Notes: generated by a model from the sequence alone, not told the origin. A DNA stretch of 64,000 nucleotides from Xanthomonas campestris pv. badrii (GCF_012848175.1 NZ_CP051651.1:3917501-3981500), one strand, 5' to 3'. Positions 46,659 through 55,860 are shown, counted from the stretch's first letter. A program made the numbers and translations.

Positions 46659-47735
46659 TTACAGATCCAGGATCAGGTCGGTGCTCGGGGCACTGATGCA
46701 CAGGCGGACCTGTGCGGTGGGTTCGTTGCTGCGCTCGCCGGTCAGCAGGTGGCGCGTGGTGCCGGCCTGGCGCGCGCAGGCGCAGCTATTGCAGATGCCC
46801 ATGCGGCAGCCGTGTTTTGGCCGCAAGCCCTGGGCTTCCAGCCCTTCCAGCAGCGACTGGCCGCGCGACAGGCTCAGCGTACGGCCGCTGCGTGACAGCT
46901 GGACCTGCACCTGCCCGGCCTCGGCCTCGTCCAGCGCCGGCACGCTGAAGGCCTCGGCCTGGAACGCCGCCACGCGGCCCTCCAGGCGTGCACGTGCGGC
47001 CTGCACGAAGCCGCCCGGGCCGCAGGCCATCACATGGCGCTGGTCCAGCGCGGGAATCTGCTCCAGCGGATAGTTGTCCACGCGCGCAGCCGGTGCCTGG
47101 CCCTGGCGAGTGGTGAGAAGTCGCACGCGCAGGCGCGGATGTGCCGCAGCCATCGCCTCGAACTCATCCATGAAGCAGGCTTCGTCGCGCTGGCGCACCC
47201 AGTACAGCAGGTCCACGTCCACCGGCATGCCGGCCTGTGCGGCGGCCTGCAGCAACGCCCGCATCGGGGTGATGCCCGAGCCGGCGGCCAGCAACAGCAA
47301 CGGGGTGGGGGTGGCCGGCAGCAGCATGTCGCCAAATGCGGGGTCCAGCGACACCACCGTGCCCAGCGCGGCGGCGTGCGCCAGATAGCGGCTCACCAGC
47401 CCGCCTTCGATCGTCTTGACCGTGATCGCCAGATGGCCGTTGTCCAGCACCGTCGGGCTGTAGCTGCGCAGCAGGCGGCGGCCATCGATCTCCACACCCA
47501 GGCTGACGTGCTGGCCGGCCTGCAGGCCCTGCCAGTGGCCGTTGGGCTGCAAGACCAGGGTCACCGCATCGCGACTGGCCGCGCTGCGTTCGACCAGGCG
47601 CGCCATCGGCCGCTCCAGCGTCCACAACGGGTTGATCCGGGTTGCCCAGAAGTCGAACAACTGCGGCGACACCAAGCGGCGCGCCAGCCGTGCGGGCAGC
47701 GGGGACTTGGACTTGGGAGTGGGTGCCAGGCTCAT
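46659..47735 (-). CDS. ferredoxin reductase partner of the desaturase (DesC-like)
   Basis: A 358-residue redox protein of the phthalate-oxygenase-reductase type. The FAD domain (about 40-140; RSYSPTVL is the flavin motif) is followed by the NAD domain (AAGSGITPMRALLQ) and a C-terminal plant-type [2Fe-2S] domain with CRMGICNSCACA and the fourth Cys in VRLCIS. Electrons go from NAD(P)H via FAD and iron-sulfur to the desaturase. ATG 47735 is used; a GTG nine bases upstream is an alternative. First gene of the pair. Confidence 0.9.
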   Translation of the reverse strand: MSLAPTPKSKSPLPARLARRLVSPQLFDFWATRINPLWTLERPMARLVERSAASRDAVTLVLQPNGHWQGLQAGQHVSLGVEIDGRRLLRSYSPTVLDNGHLAITVKTIEGGLVSRYLAHAAALGTVVSLDPAFGDMLLPATPTPLLLLAAGSGITPMRALLQAAAQAGMPVDVDLLYWVRQRDEACFMDEFEAMAAAHPRLRVRLLTTRQGQAPAARVDNYPLEQIPALDQRHVMACGPGGFVQAARARLEGRVAAFQAEAFSVPALDEAEAGQVQVQLSRSGRTLSLSRGQSLLEGLEAQGLRPKHGCRMGICNSCACARQAGTTRHLLTGERSNEPTAQVRLCISAPSTDLILDL

Positions 47736-47744
47736 GGAGGGCAC

Positions 47745-47772
47745 TATACGCGTGCATGCACAGCCGTGTATA
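47745..47772. promoter_or_regulatory. candidate DesT-type operator
   Basis: TATACGCG and CGTGTATA form 8-bp imperfect arms (7 of 8) around TGCATGCA, centred between the reductase and TetR genes. Its position suits a TetR repressor that controls both. Confidence 0.5.
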
Positions 47773-47797
47773 CACTTGTATATTGAAGGAAGGGGCT

Positions 47798-48475
47798 ATG
47801 ATTCAGGCCCACGCCCGGCTGTTGCCCATGACCTCCATCGCCCTGCCGTCCCACGACGCGCCGCCGTCACGCAAGCCGGCGATCTCACGCGAAGACCTGA
47901 TTGCCGCGGCGCTGTCGCTGATCGGCCCGCACCGCAGCCTGTCCACGCTGAGCCTGCGCGAGGTCGCACGCGAGGCCGGCATCGCGCCGAACAGCTTCTA
48001 TCGCCAGTTCCGCGACATGGACGAGCTCGCCGTGGCGCTGATCGATCTGGCCGGGCGCTCGCTGCGCACCATCATCGGCCAGGCCCGCCAGCGCGCCACC
48101 TCCACCGACCGCAGCGTCATCCGCGTTTCGGTCGAGACGTTCATGGAGCAACTGCGCGCCGACGACAAGCTGCTGCATGTGCTGCTGCGCGAAGGCGCGG
48201 TGGGTTCGGACGCGTTCAAGCAGGCAGTGGAGCGCGAGCTCACCTATTTCGAAGACGAGTTGCGCGTGGACCTGATCCGCCTTGCCGCCGCCGACAATGC
48301 CACCTTGCACGCGCCGGCGCTGGTGTCCAAGGCGATCACCCGCCTGGTGTTCGCGATGGGCGCGGTGGCGATGGACCTGCCGCCGGAGAAGGACCCGGAA
48401 CTGATCGAGCAGATCTCGCAGATGCTGCGCATGATCCTGACCGGCGCGCGCACCCTGGGCACGCACGGCGGTTGA
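47798..48475 (+). CDS. TetR family regulator, DesT-like
   Basis: A 225-residue TetR protein. The N-terminal helix-turn-helix is LSLREVAREAGIAPNSFYRQFRDMDEL (in part), and the C-terminal ligand domain is helical. It diverges from the desaturase/reductase operon, the same layout as desT beside desCB in Pseudomonas aeruginosa, where the repressor reads the saturated/unsaturated acyl-CoA ratio. ATG 47798 has GAAGGAAGGGG upstream; Met at 47828 is an alternative. Confidence 0.87.
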   Translation: MIQAHARLLPMTSIALPSHDAPPSRKPAISREDLIAAALSLIGPHRSLSTLSLREVAREAGIAPNSFYRQFRDMDELAVALIDLAGRSLRTIIGQARQRATSTDRSVIRVSVETFMEQLRADDKLLHVLLREGAVGSDAFKQAVERELTYFEDELRVDLIRLAAADNATLHAPALVSKAITRLVFAMGAVAMDLPPEKDPELIEQISQMLRMILTGARTLGTHGG

Positions 48476-49465
48476 CTGCTTGCCGGCGTCCGCGCGCTGC
48501 GGGCATCGGCATCGGCATCGGCGCATGGACCACGCCTCCACAGCGATTCCGAGCGCACCATGCAAACTTTCCGACGACTGCTCGCGACGCGCTATCGGCA
48601 TGCCTCATCTGCGGTGCTTGAATCAGATCATCGCTGGATTCCACCACCTTATTCGATTCCATCAGCGCGTTGCAGCCGATACACAACTGCATCCTCTTTC
48701 GACCACCCGAAAGATAATCCGAAAAATGATTGCATGAAGCGCTTGCGCAATGAAAAAGACGCAGGTGATGTTCGCGCCCTCAGCAGGGACGCCTGCACTT
48801 TCACCGAATCGACCTCATGCTCCTGCTCCATTCCGCCACATTCAATCGACTGCCCAGCGCACACCGCGCGGCATCGTGTGTGCGCACGAAGAAAGCAGAC
48901 GTGCGCATCTGCCTATTCGACTGATGTCCTGACAAGGAGATCGGTCACCCGATCTCCGAGGCACGCGAATGCCCTCGGATGCTGCATCCGGGGGCGTTTT
49001 TCGTTGTGCATTCGCTTCACATCGTGTGGATGACCTTCCAGGCACCCGGGCATGGATTGCCCGACAACATAGACGTTGCACGCGGCCAGGCGCGAAAGCG
49101 CTGTGCCCAGGTGTCGGGCACGGGTAGCGTGTGGTCATGCACAGACAAGAGTACCGTTTGAATAGAACGGTGATCAGAAACACTGCAAAGGACATTCAGC
49201 GGCCTGGAGTTTATTCCAGCCGGTGCGCGCGACCGTGCCCTGCGCCAGGTGGTGTGCATCAAGGGATAGAACGGGGCCGCGCAAGCCGCCCTTCGTTGTT
49301 CCAACTCCACACAGCAACCTCATCCGCACACGCATTGCATGGTTCAGTCATGTGGTGATGTCACTCACGTCCACGCACGCGCGTTTCACTCCTGCAACGC
49401 CATGGTGGCGCCACATTCGCGGCCCTGCACCGTCAGGACGCGTCCTTGAGCAACCCGGAGGCGAC
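48476..49465. other. 990-bp gap with structured RNA-like segment
   Basis: No protein gene supported. Contains AT-richer stretches (48560-48760) and a set of hairpins ending in a terminator at 48936-49001, listed separately. Confidence 0.5.
48936..49001 (+). ncRNA. alternative hairpins ending in a rho-independent terminator (sRNA or attenuator candidate)
   Basis: Hairpin A: GGAGATCGG-TCAC-CCGATCTCC (48936-48957). Hairpin B: CCGAGGCA...TGCCCTCGG (48956-48978). Hairpin C: GCCCTCGGATG-CTG-CATCCGGGGGC (48971-48995) followed by GTTTTT. A/B and B/C share bases, so B excludes C, as in an anti-terminator and terminator. No coding gene follows within 460 bp, so an independent sRNA ending here is as likely as an attenuator. 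Confidence 0.55.
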
Positions 49466-50266
49466 ATGACCAGTTACGACAAGCAGGAACGCAAGGCAGA
49501 AGCGCACGACCTCAACCGTGACCCGTTTTCCGGCACCCCCGGCGCACACCCCGTCGGTGTCGGCGTCGGCGGCGTCGCGGGCGGCGCGGCAGCGGGCGCG
49601 CTTGCGGGCACGGTATTCGGTCCCCTGGGCACACTGATCGGAGCTGCGGCGGGCGTGGTGGCTGGCGCTGCAGCGGGCAAGGGCGTCGCCGAACGCCTGG
49701 ACCCGACCGTCGAAACCGAATACTGGCGCCAGGAGCATCGCAACCGTCCGTACTACAAGGAAGGTACCGATTACGATCGCGACTATGCCACCGTCTACGG
49801 GTTCGGCCTGCAGGCTCGCGAAACCCGCCCCACCAGCACCTGGGAAGAAACCGAAGCCACGTTGGCAGGCGAGTGGCCGCGCAATCGTGGTCAGTCGCGC
49901 CTGGAATGGGACGAGGCCCGCCTGGCCGCACGCGATGCCTGGGAGCGCGCCGATCGCACGCACAGTGTGTACCGCGATGGCGACACCCACTATGCGGGCC
50001 GCTTCGATAGCGCCAGCTATCGCGACCCCGAGTATTCGTACGATGACTACCGTCCGGCGTACCGTTACGGCATGCAGGCGCGCCAACAGCATGTCGGCCG
50101 CCAGTGGGACGATCATCTGGAACGCGATCTGGGCGATGGCTGGGACCGCTTCAAGTCCAATTCGCGCCTGAGCTGGGAGAAGGCTAAGCATGCAGTGCGC
50201 GAGGCGTTCGATTCGGACCGTCATGATGATGCAGCGCGCCGCAATCCGACCGACCCGCGCGTGTAA
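49466..50266 (+). CDS. glycine-zipper protein with duplicated YxxGxQAR domain
   Basis: A 266-residue protein. Residues 31-71 are a Gly/Ala-rich glycine zipper (GVGVGGVAGGAAAGALAG and onward) that could cross or oligomerise in a membrane. Two copies of a roughly 60-residue unit follow: YGFGLQAR...GQSRLEWDEARLAARDAW (106-160) and YRYGMQAR...SNSRLSWEKAKHAVREAF (194-248). Composition is rich in Asp, Arg and Tyr. No enzyme motif. Similar proteins are often called stress-related; I cannot assign a function. Terminator follows at 50306. GGAGGCGAC precedes the ATG. Confidence 0.72.
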   Translation: MTSYDKQERKAEAHDLNRDPFSGTPGAHPVGVGVGGVAGGAAAGALAGTVFGPLGTLIGAAAGVVAGAAAGKGVAERLDPTVETEYWRQEHRNRPYYKEGTDYDRDYATVYGFGLQARETRPTSTWEETEATLAGEWPRNRGQSRLEWDEARLAARDAWERADRTHSVYRDGDTHYAGRFDSASYRDPEYSYDDYRPAYRYGMQARQQHVGRQWDDHLERDLGDGWDRFKSNSRLSWEKAKHAVREAFDSDRHDDAARRNPTDPRV

Positions 50267-50305
50267 GACAGCGCCGTACACCGCTGGCATCAGGCCGGCG
50301 CAACA

Positions 50306-50333
50306 ACAACGGGCCCGGTGGGCCCGTTGTTTT
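50306..50333 (+). terminator. terminator after the glycine-zipper gene
   Basis: ACAACGGGCCC-GGT-GGGCCCGTTGT, an 11-bp stem followed by TTTT. Confidence 0.9.
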
Positions 50334-50618
50334 GTGTCTCTGCATACAACGACCCGACGCGAAGAGGAAGGCAGCAGCTGCCATCAGCAGTGCCTCGATG
50401 CACCCAAGTGAAACCACCGCACGCGCAGCGTGGACGTGAAAGAGCCTGACCACCATGCATGTACAGCGGCACGTCGCGCTACGCAGGGCGACGTAGGCGT
50501 AGCCGCCCCCAACGCGATCGGATGCGTCGCCTGTGTGCGGGTCGATCGCTCAAGAGTCGTCGTCAGCCAGATTGGCTTGCACGAAAGATCGGCCAGGCCG
50601 CAATACGCACTTACAGAT
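50334..50618. other. 285-bp gap
   Basis: No gene or clear signal seen. Confidence 0.4.
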
Positions 50619-51485
50619 TCAGTCGGGCGATGCTTCCACTGCGCGGATATCGCCTCGAAATGCGAGCGCATCCGGTCCCGATGAGGCCGTTGTCTTGTCC
50701 TGCTGCTGCAGCATCTGCTTGCGTGCTGCCACCACTTCCTTGGCCAGCGCAATGCGGCGCCCCACCACCATCTCGGTCAACCAATCGATCAAGGCGCGGG
50801 TGTACTGCTGCTGATGTTCCTTGGCACTGAGTGCATGGTCGGCACCAGCGATTACCCGCGATGTCAGCGAGCGCGCGTTGGTAAACGCGTTGGCATAGTT
50901 GCGCAACACCGGGTGCGGCACGATGACATCGTCCTGCGCTTCCACCAGCAACACGTCGCCGGTGTACGCCGCGCAGGCCGCCAGGGCGATGTTATCGCCA
51001 GGCGTCAGCACACGCTGTCGGTAGGCCATCAACTCCGGATCGGCATTGAGGCTCACCTTGGGCTGGTCCCATTGCGCATCCTTGTAGAGCGCAGGCGAGC
51101 GCAACGCCAGCCATTCCACCGGTCGTTCGCGCGTCAGCAAGGCGGAGAGGTAGCCGCCATAGCTCAGGCCGACCACCGCGATCGACTGCGGATCCACGTA
51201 CGGCAGACCCGCCAATTGATCGTAGGCGGCAAGGATGTCCTGCAGGTTCTGCGCACGCGTCACCGTCTGCCGCATCGACGCATGGCCTTCGTGGCCGCGC
51301 AGATCGAAGGTGAGGCAGATACACCCCAGGCCGACCGCCTCACGTGCGCGCACCAGGTTGTGGTGTTGGCTGCCACCCCACCCGTGCACGAACAATACCG
51401 CCGGAATCCCGGTCGGCGTCAGCAAGGTGCCACTCAATGCGTCTTGATCGACAGCAATGTCGATACTGGAAAGTTTGGCTTCCAT
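50619..51485 (-). CDS. alpha/beta hydrolase
   Basis: A 288-residue serine hydrolase. [12 protein letters not shown] forms the oxyanion loop, the nucleophile is in [13 protein letters not shown] (about Ser118), the acid probably in [10 protein letters not shown] and the base in [18 protein letters not shown] is typical of dienelactone-hydrolase/peptidase-like enzymes. It begins by one-base overlap with the stop of the DUF3182 gene, so the two are translated together; the substrate may come from that partner. The C terminus (about 245-288) is a helical tail of uncertain role. Confidence 0.85.
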   Translation of the reverse strand: MEAKLSSIDIAVDQDALSGTLLTPTGIPAVLFVHGWGGSQHHNLVRAREAVGLGCICLTFDLRGHEGHASMRQTVTRAQNLQDILAAYDQLAGLPYVDPQSIAVVGLSYGGYLSALLTRERPVEWLALRSPALYKDAQWDQPKVSLNADPELMAYRQRVLTPGDNIALAACAAYTGDVLLVEAQDDVIVPHPVLRNYANAFTNARSLTSRVIAGADHALSAKEHQQQYTRALIDWLTEMVVGRRIALAKEVVAARKQMLQQQDKTTASSGPDALAFRGDIRAVEASPD

Positions 51486-52591
51486 CAGTCGGCGACTATC
51501 CTCCGATATTTGAAGCGCGGCCCGGGGCCGGGCCGCATTGCACGGTAATACACTTGTGCATCGGCCGGCGGTTGGCCTTCGTAGATTTCGTGCGTGGACG
51601 CGTGAACCCAGTGCAGCGCAGGGTGCTGCTGAAACCTGGCAATTGCCGCCAGCTCGGCCGGTGTCGCACCGCCAATCCGCCAGGATTGCTCCAGCACACC
51701 GCAGACCTGCCCGGCATGCGCATCTGCACCACTCACCACATCATAGTTGCGGCGTGAGATGTGCAGCCCAGGATACGCGGCGGCGACCAGGCGGTCGTAG
51801 CGGCATGCCTGCTCCACCACGCGCCGGTGCAGGGGTGTCAGCGGCGTGGACAGCAGCGCTTCCAGCGATCCGCGATGCACATGCAGCGACGATCCACCAT
51901 ACACCTCATCGCCCTCGGCGTTACTTACGCTGCATTGGGTGCCGTGGTAGGCGATCTGGATGCCGGCCACGCAGAGTTCGCCCACGCTGTGCGTCAGCGG
52001 CTGCAGGATATTGCGCTCCAGCACTGCACCGTGGGTCTGCAGATACGCACCGGGCAAGGTACCCAGCACCTGCAACAACTGCGCAGTGTCGGCGATCCGC
52101 CATTGCCCGCTGCCGCCCACGCCGGTAGGCAGTTTCAGGCGGACACCGCCATCTGGCAGCAGGTGTGCCAGCGCCTGCACCGCGTCGGCCTGCGAGAACA
52201 CCGTGTAGCCTGCCAAGGTGGCCGGAACCAGCGCATCGGCCAGTGCCTGGTCCCAACCGGCAACGCGTGCGGCGGCTGCGTTGACCAACGGGTGGCCAAT
52301 CACCTTGGTGGCCACGAACGCATGCGGCACGATGCCGCCCAGCAGTCCGTCGACTTCACGCACGCCCAGCGCGCGTGCCTGCTCGGTGGTCAGGGTATCG
52401 TCGGGTACATGCAGCGTGCGGGGCCCGTTGCGCTGTTCCGGCGGCGTATCGCCTGCCAAGCCCGCATTGGGTACGCCCAGCAAACGCGCGATCTCACTGC
52501 ACACCCAGGCATGCGTGGCACGTTCGTGCCCCCGCGCATCCACATCGCGCGTGGTGTGCCCCAGTACCTGCTCATAGCGCTGATCTGCCAT
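51485..52591 (-). CDS. DUF3182 family protein (ATP-grasp-like)
   Basis: A 368-residue protein from [51 protein letters not shown] (in part) and [16 protein letters not shown] suggest an ATP-grasp-like ligase: a glycine-rich loop after a basic strand. [10 protein letters not shown] and [35 protein letters not shown] (in part) match what I know of DUF3182. No function is established. It is the first gene of a two-gene unit with the hydrolase. Confidence 0.7.
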   Translation of the reverse strand: MADQRYEQVLGHTTRDVDARGHERATHAWVCSEIARLLGVPNAGLAGDTPPEQRNGPRTLHVPDDTLTTEQARALGVREVDGLLGGIVPHAFVATKVIGHPLVNAAAARVAGWDQALADALVPATLAGYTVFSQADAVQALAHLLPDGGVRLKLPTGVGGSGQWRIADTAQLLQVLGTLPGAYLQTHGAVLERNILQPLTHSVGELCVAGIQIAYHGTQCSVSNAEGDEVYGGSSLHVHRGSLEALLSTPLTPLHRRVVEQACRYDRLVAAAYPGLHISRRNYDVVSGADAHAGQVCGVLEQSWRIGGATPAELAAIARFQQHPALHWVHASTHEIYEGQPPADAQVYYRAMRPGPGPRFKYRRIVAD

Positions 52592-52679
52592 CACCTCTCC
52601 CCTGGCGGCAAGGCCGCATGTCGGCGTTGGCAACAGTGCGACGCGAGCGCACCAGCGATGGTCGAGTCGGTCTGGATCG

Positions 52680-52862
52680 CTATTTCAAGGCCAGATAGAG
52701 GCCGAACACGATCAAGGCCACGACGATCAGACTGATGGCGACCCGTCCCCCGCGAAGTTCCAACAACGCATGCCACCAAACACGTGCTTCTGGTGTACCG
52801 CTGGCGTGATGCGGCTTCCGACCACTGCTTTCGCTGTCCTGCATCCTGTGCGCTCTCTCCAT
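52680..52862 (-). CDS. small single-pass membrane protein
   Basis: A 60-residue protein, MERAHRMQDSESSGRK..., with a C-terminal helix (ISLIVVALIVFGLYLAL) and a Trp-rich juxtamembrane stretch (RVWWHALLELRGGRVA). Orientation with a polar N terminus outside or inside cannot be told. It precedes DUF3182 by 88 bp on the same strand, so may be the first member of that transcript. Function unknown. Confidence 0.6.
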   Translation of the reverse strand: MERAHRMQDSESSGRKPHHASGTPEARVWWHALLELRGGRVAISLIVVALIVFGLYLALK

Positions 52863-53233
52863 ATCGTGGCTGCACACCTTAAGGATCAGACGTTACACAA
52901 GCGTGGAGCGGTTCAGAATCTTCCGTAAAATGCCGCGCTGCATCGGCATTCAGAGTGAATAGGTGTGTGCGCAGTAGCCTGCGTGATAGCGACTGAACAC
53001 GTGCCGGCTCCGTCATCATTGCGGTGTGCGCGCTGAGCCGTGCACTTGCTTGACCATCGAGTGGAACTGCGTTTGCGCCTGGTGCGTACGTGCATGCATC
53101 GCGTGTAGACGCACGGAAGCAAACTGACCAATTAAGCGTGGATGCCCATAACAGTTGCGTTCGATGATCATTCGTTGACATACGCGTCGTTACCCTGCAG
53201 GTCAAGTTTGTTTACGCCGGAACGCACGCAATT
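52863..53233. other. 371-bp divergent gap
   Basis: No gene seen. Likely promoters for the leftward small membrane protein and the rightward 93-residue gene. Confidence 0.4.
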
Positions 53234-53515
53234 ATGAGCAGAGACCCATCCGTCATCGATGTACAGGCCGAAATCGCGCATTGGCAGGCGAGGCACGCGC
53301 AGGGCAACCTGGGTGCAGGCAAGTTCAGCGAATTGTCCCCGGTGGTGAAGATGGCCTGCGATATCTATCTGCAGGCGCCGCGTTCGAGTGACCAGGAACG
53401 GCTACGTCTGTTCCGCGACCGCCTCGAGCACCATTTCATTTCGTCCAGCACGCAATCCAACTACGAACAGTTGGCGACCGACTGCTGGCAGCGCCTTGGC
53501 GCACGCAATAGTTGA
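53234..53515 (+). CDS. 93-residue hypothetical protein
   Basis: A soluble, helical protein: VIDVQAEIAHWQARHAQGNLG, FSELSPVVKMACDIYLQ and ERLRLFRDRLEHHF. It is probably an acyl-carrier-sized helical bundle without a recognised motif. It heads a run of three short genes on the plus strand (53234, 53560, 53903). No homologue recognised. The ATG follows GCAATT with no good Shine-Dalgarno. Confidence 0.6.
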   Translation: MSRDPSVIDVQAEIAHWQARHAQGNLGAGKFSELSPVVKMACDIYLQAPRSSDQERLRLFRDRLEHHFISSSTQSNYEQLATDCWQRLGARNS

Positions 53516-53559
53516 GTCCGCATGTAGTACGCACCACCTGTTATTCATTGGAGATCGTC

Positions 53560-53826
53560 ATGAAAACCCCGTATCAAGTGCAGCAGGAGCTGGAACGACT
53601 GGAGCGGCTGGTGCCGCACATCATCAGCGACCAGGGCGACCGCGCGGAGGAGATCCTTGGCTTCCATGTCGCCAGCCTGCTGGGCAGTGCGCCTGCCAGC
53701 GAGCACGCCACCATCCGCGAACGCACCGCGCGCATGGCGCGCCTGTGCCGCAGTGCGCAAGACGCGGTTCGCACACCGATCAGACCCATGGGGATTACTC
53801 CACTCGCCCAGCCGCAGTGGGCCTGA
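53560..53826 (+). CDS. 88-residue hypothetical protein
   Basis: Soluble and helical: MKTPYQVQQELERLERLVPH, RAEEILGFHVASLLGSAP, ATIRERTARMARLCRSAQDA. TTGGAGATC upstream gives a fair ribosome site. It lies 44 bp after the previous gene, is followed by a hairpin terminator, and is a probable co-transcript. Function unknown. Confidence 0.6.
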   Translation: MKTPYQVQQELERLERLVPHIISDQGDRAEEILGFHVASLLGSAPASEHATIRERTARMARLCRSAQDAVRTPIRPMGITPLAQPQWA

Positions 53827-53839
53827 CCGACGCATCACC

Positions 53840-53861
53840 GGAGCCGCATCGCGGCTCCTTT
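53840..53861 (+). terminator. hairpin terminator
   Basis: GGAGCCGC-ATC-GCGGCTCC followed by TTT, 13 bp after the preceding stop. Confidence 0.8.
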
Positions 53862-53902
53862 GCATTTCACCATCGGCTGCGCCGACCTACCTCAGGACAT
53901 CC

Positions 53903-54496
53903 ATGAAATCCACTCTCGTTGCTGCTTCGTTGCTGGCCATGCTGGCCCTTACCGCCTGCTATCGTCCCGGTGGCGACACCTCGCGCACCGCACCGGCGGT
54001 ATCGCCGGAACCGACCGCCGCGCCAGTCAGTGGCAGTGGCGCGACCGAACTGGCAAAGGGCGACGGCGGGGCGCTGGGCGTGCTGGCTGCGATCGACGAA
54101 AACGAGATTGCCCTGGCCAAGCAGGCTGTCGGGCAGGATCTGGGCGGCGCCACTGCCCAGTTCGCCGAACAGATGCTGCACGACCATGAATCCAACCTCG
54201 AAAAGACCAAGGCGCTGGGTGCCAAGGACAGCCCGCGTGCCGAGGCGATGCGTGCCAAGGGCAAGGCTGCAGTGGACGCCCTGTCCAAGACGCTGACCCT
54301 GCCCGACGGCAAGGATGCCTACCGTAACGCCTTCATGCGCACCATGGTCAGCGACCATGGCGACACCATCAAGATCCTCGATGCGGAGCTTCTGCCCGCC
54401 GCCGAGAGCGCGCCGGTCAAGCAGCACCTGGAAGAGACCCGCCGTGTGGTGTCGGCCCACTTCGAACGCGCCCACGCCGTGTCGTCGTCGCGCTAA
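53903..54496 (+). CDS. DUF4142 lipoprotein
   Basis: A 197-residue lipoprotein. The signal peptide ends in the lipobox LTAC at residues 17-20 (MKSTLVAASLLAMLALTAC). After a Pro/Thr-rich linker (21-50) comes a DUF4142/ferritin-like helical bundle: LGVLAAIDENEIALAKQAVGQ, FAEQMLHDHESNLEKTKALG, RTMVSDHGDTIKILDAELLP, with regularly placed His and Glu. Some DUF4142 proteins resemble ferritin-like folds; metal binding is only possible. Likely periplasmic. Ends with a hairpin at 54521. Confidence 0.85.
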   Translation: MKSTLVAASLLAMLALTACYRPGGDTSRTAPAVSPEPTAAPVSGSGATELAKGDGGALGVLAAIDENEIALAKQAVGQDLGGATAQFAEQMLHDHESNLEKTKALGAKDSPRAEAMRAKGKAAVDALSKTLTLPDGKDAYRNAFMRTMVSDHGDTIKILDAELLPAAESAPVKQHLEETRRVVSAHFERAHAVSSSR

Positions 54497-54520
54497 GCGC
54501 CGCACCCAGGCAGTCTGCAG

Positions 54521-54544
54521 CGCGCCGGCCAGTCCGGCGCGTTT
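54521..54544 (+). terminator. hairpin after the DUF4142 gene
   Basis: CGCGCCGG-CCAGT-CCGGCGCG followed by TTT. Short T run, so moderate. Confidence 0.6.
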
Positions 54545-54700
54545 GCGTTTCGGTACACCGATGTGCCCGGCGATGCGCACCGGCACGGCCCTGCATCGAC
54601 CAGGGCCCAGTGCAGCGTAGGCCTGTCGGCCACGCAGCTTCACTCCGCTGCGGCCGGCGCTAGCCTATGGTGCCCGTTCGACCCGGCCCAGGAGCCTCCC

Positions 54701-55588
54701 ATGCGTTTGCTCATCACCGGCGGCACCGGCTTCATCGGCCAGGCCCTGTGCCCGGCGTTGCTGCATGCCGGCCACCAGGTCAGTGTGCTGACCCGCGATC
54801 CGCGCCGTGCCGGCCGCGTCCTGCCCGGCGTCGCCGCGGTGGAGACGCTGGACGTGGTGCAGGCCGAGGCGGTCATCAACCTGGCGGGCGAACCGCTGGC
54901 CGCCGGGCGCTGGACCGCCTCACGCAAGCAGCGCTTCGGCGACTCGCGGCTTGGCATCACCCGCCAGCTGCACGACTGGATCGCACGGCAATCGCCCGAG
55001 CAGCGTCCCTCGGTCCTCATCTCGGGCTCGGCGGTGGGCTATTACGGCGAACGTGGCGACACCGCACTGACCGAGACCGATAGTGCCGGCGATGACTTTT
55101 CAGCGCTGCTGTGCCGCGACTGGGAAGCCGAAGCCACTCGTATCGGCGCGCTCGGTCCCCGGGTGAGCGTGGTACGTACCGGCATCGTGCTGGACCGCGA
55201 TGGCGGCGCACTGGCGCGCATGCTGCCGGCATTTCGTTTCGGCGGTGGCGGGCCGTTCGGCGATGGCAGGCACTGGATGAGCTGGATCCACCGCGCCGAC
55301 ATGGTCGCGCTGCTGGTCTGGTTGCTGCAGCACGGGCAGTCTGGCGCCTACAACGCCACCGCACCCGAGCCGGTCACCAATGCACAGTTCGCCCGCACGC
55401 TGGCCACGGTACTGCATCGCCCGGCACTGCTGGCGCTGCCGGCCGGGCTGCTGCGGCTGGGTTTTGGCGAAATGGCAGAGCTGCTGCTGGTCAGCCAGCG
55501 GGTGCTGCCGCAGCGCGCGCTCGATGCCGGGTTCGGCTTCCAGTACACGCAGCTGGACGCTGCCCTGCGCGCCATCCTGAAACGCTGA
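54701..55588 (+). CDS. yfcH: TIGR01777 family epimerase-like protein (YfcH)
   Basis: A 295-residue NAD-binding protein of the extended SDR superfamily. TGGTGFIGQALCPALLHAGH is the dinucleotide fold, EAVINLAGEPLAAGRW and ISGSAVGYYGERGD are the family signatures, and SWIHRADMV marks the C-terminal part. No enzymatic role is established for this family. The start ATG 54701 is right at the fold. GGAG lies ten bases upstream. Confidence 0.88.
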   Translation: MRLLITGGTGFIGQALCPALLHAGHQVSVLTRDPRRAGRVLPGVAAVETLDVVQAEAVINLAGEPLAAGRWTASRKQRFGDSRLGITRQLHDWIARQSPEQRPSVLISGSAVGYYGERGDTALTETDSAGDDFSALLCRDWEAEATRIGALGPRVSVVRTGIVLDRDGGALARMLPAFRFGGGGPFGDGRHWMSWIHRADMVALLVWLLQHGQSGAYNATAPEPVTNAQFARTLATVLHRPALLALPAGLLRLGFGEMAELLLVSQRVLPQRALDAGFGFQYTQLDAALRAILKR

Positions 55589-55689
55589 GCCGCTGGCACC
55601 AGGGCGTGCGCTGTGCACTCGATAGTTGCCTGACGACCATCTCCGACAACCGCGCGGATCTCGGACTCCCAGTGCCCGGCGGAATCTCT

Positions 55690-55860
55690 ATGCATCTGCT
55701 CCTGGTCGAAGACGCCACCATGCTGGCCAACGCCATCTGCGCGGGTGTACGCCAGCAACGCTGGAGCATCGACCACGTCGACACTGCCAGCGCAGCCAAG
55801 ACCGCGCCGGTGGATCACCGCTACACCGCGGTACTGCTGCACATCGGCCTGGCCGGCGAA
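55690..55860 (+). pseudogene. response regulator remnant (receiver domain start)
   Basis: HLLLVEDATMLANAICAGVRQQRWSIDHVDTA is the first half of an OmpR-type receiver domain, with the acidic pair intact. At the position of the phosphorylated Asp the sequence reads VLLHIGLAG, with His in its place. After about 57 codons the likeness ends, and the frame runs into a tandem repeat. No DNA-binding domain remains. A decayed gene truncated by repeat expansion or recombination. Confidence 0.7.

Noticed and set aside
49100..49465. Short open frames in the gap before the glycine-zipper gene
   Set aside because: No ribosome site, no family likeness, and biased toward Arg and Pro as expected of non-coding high-GC sequence.
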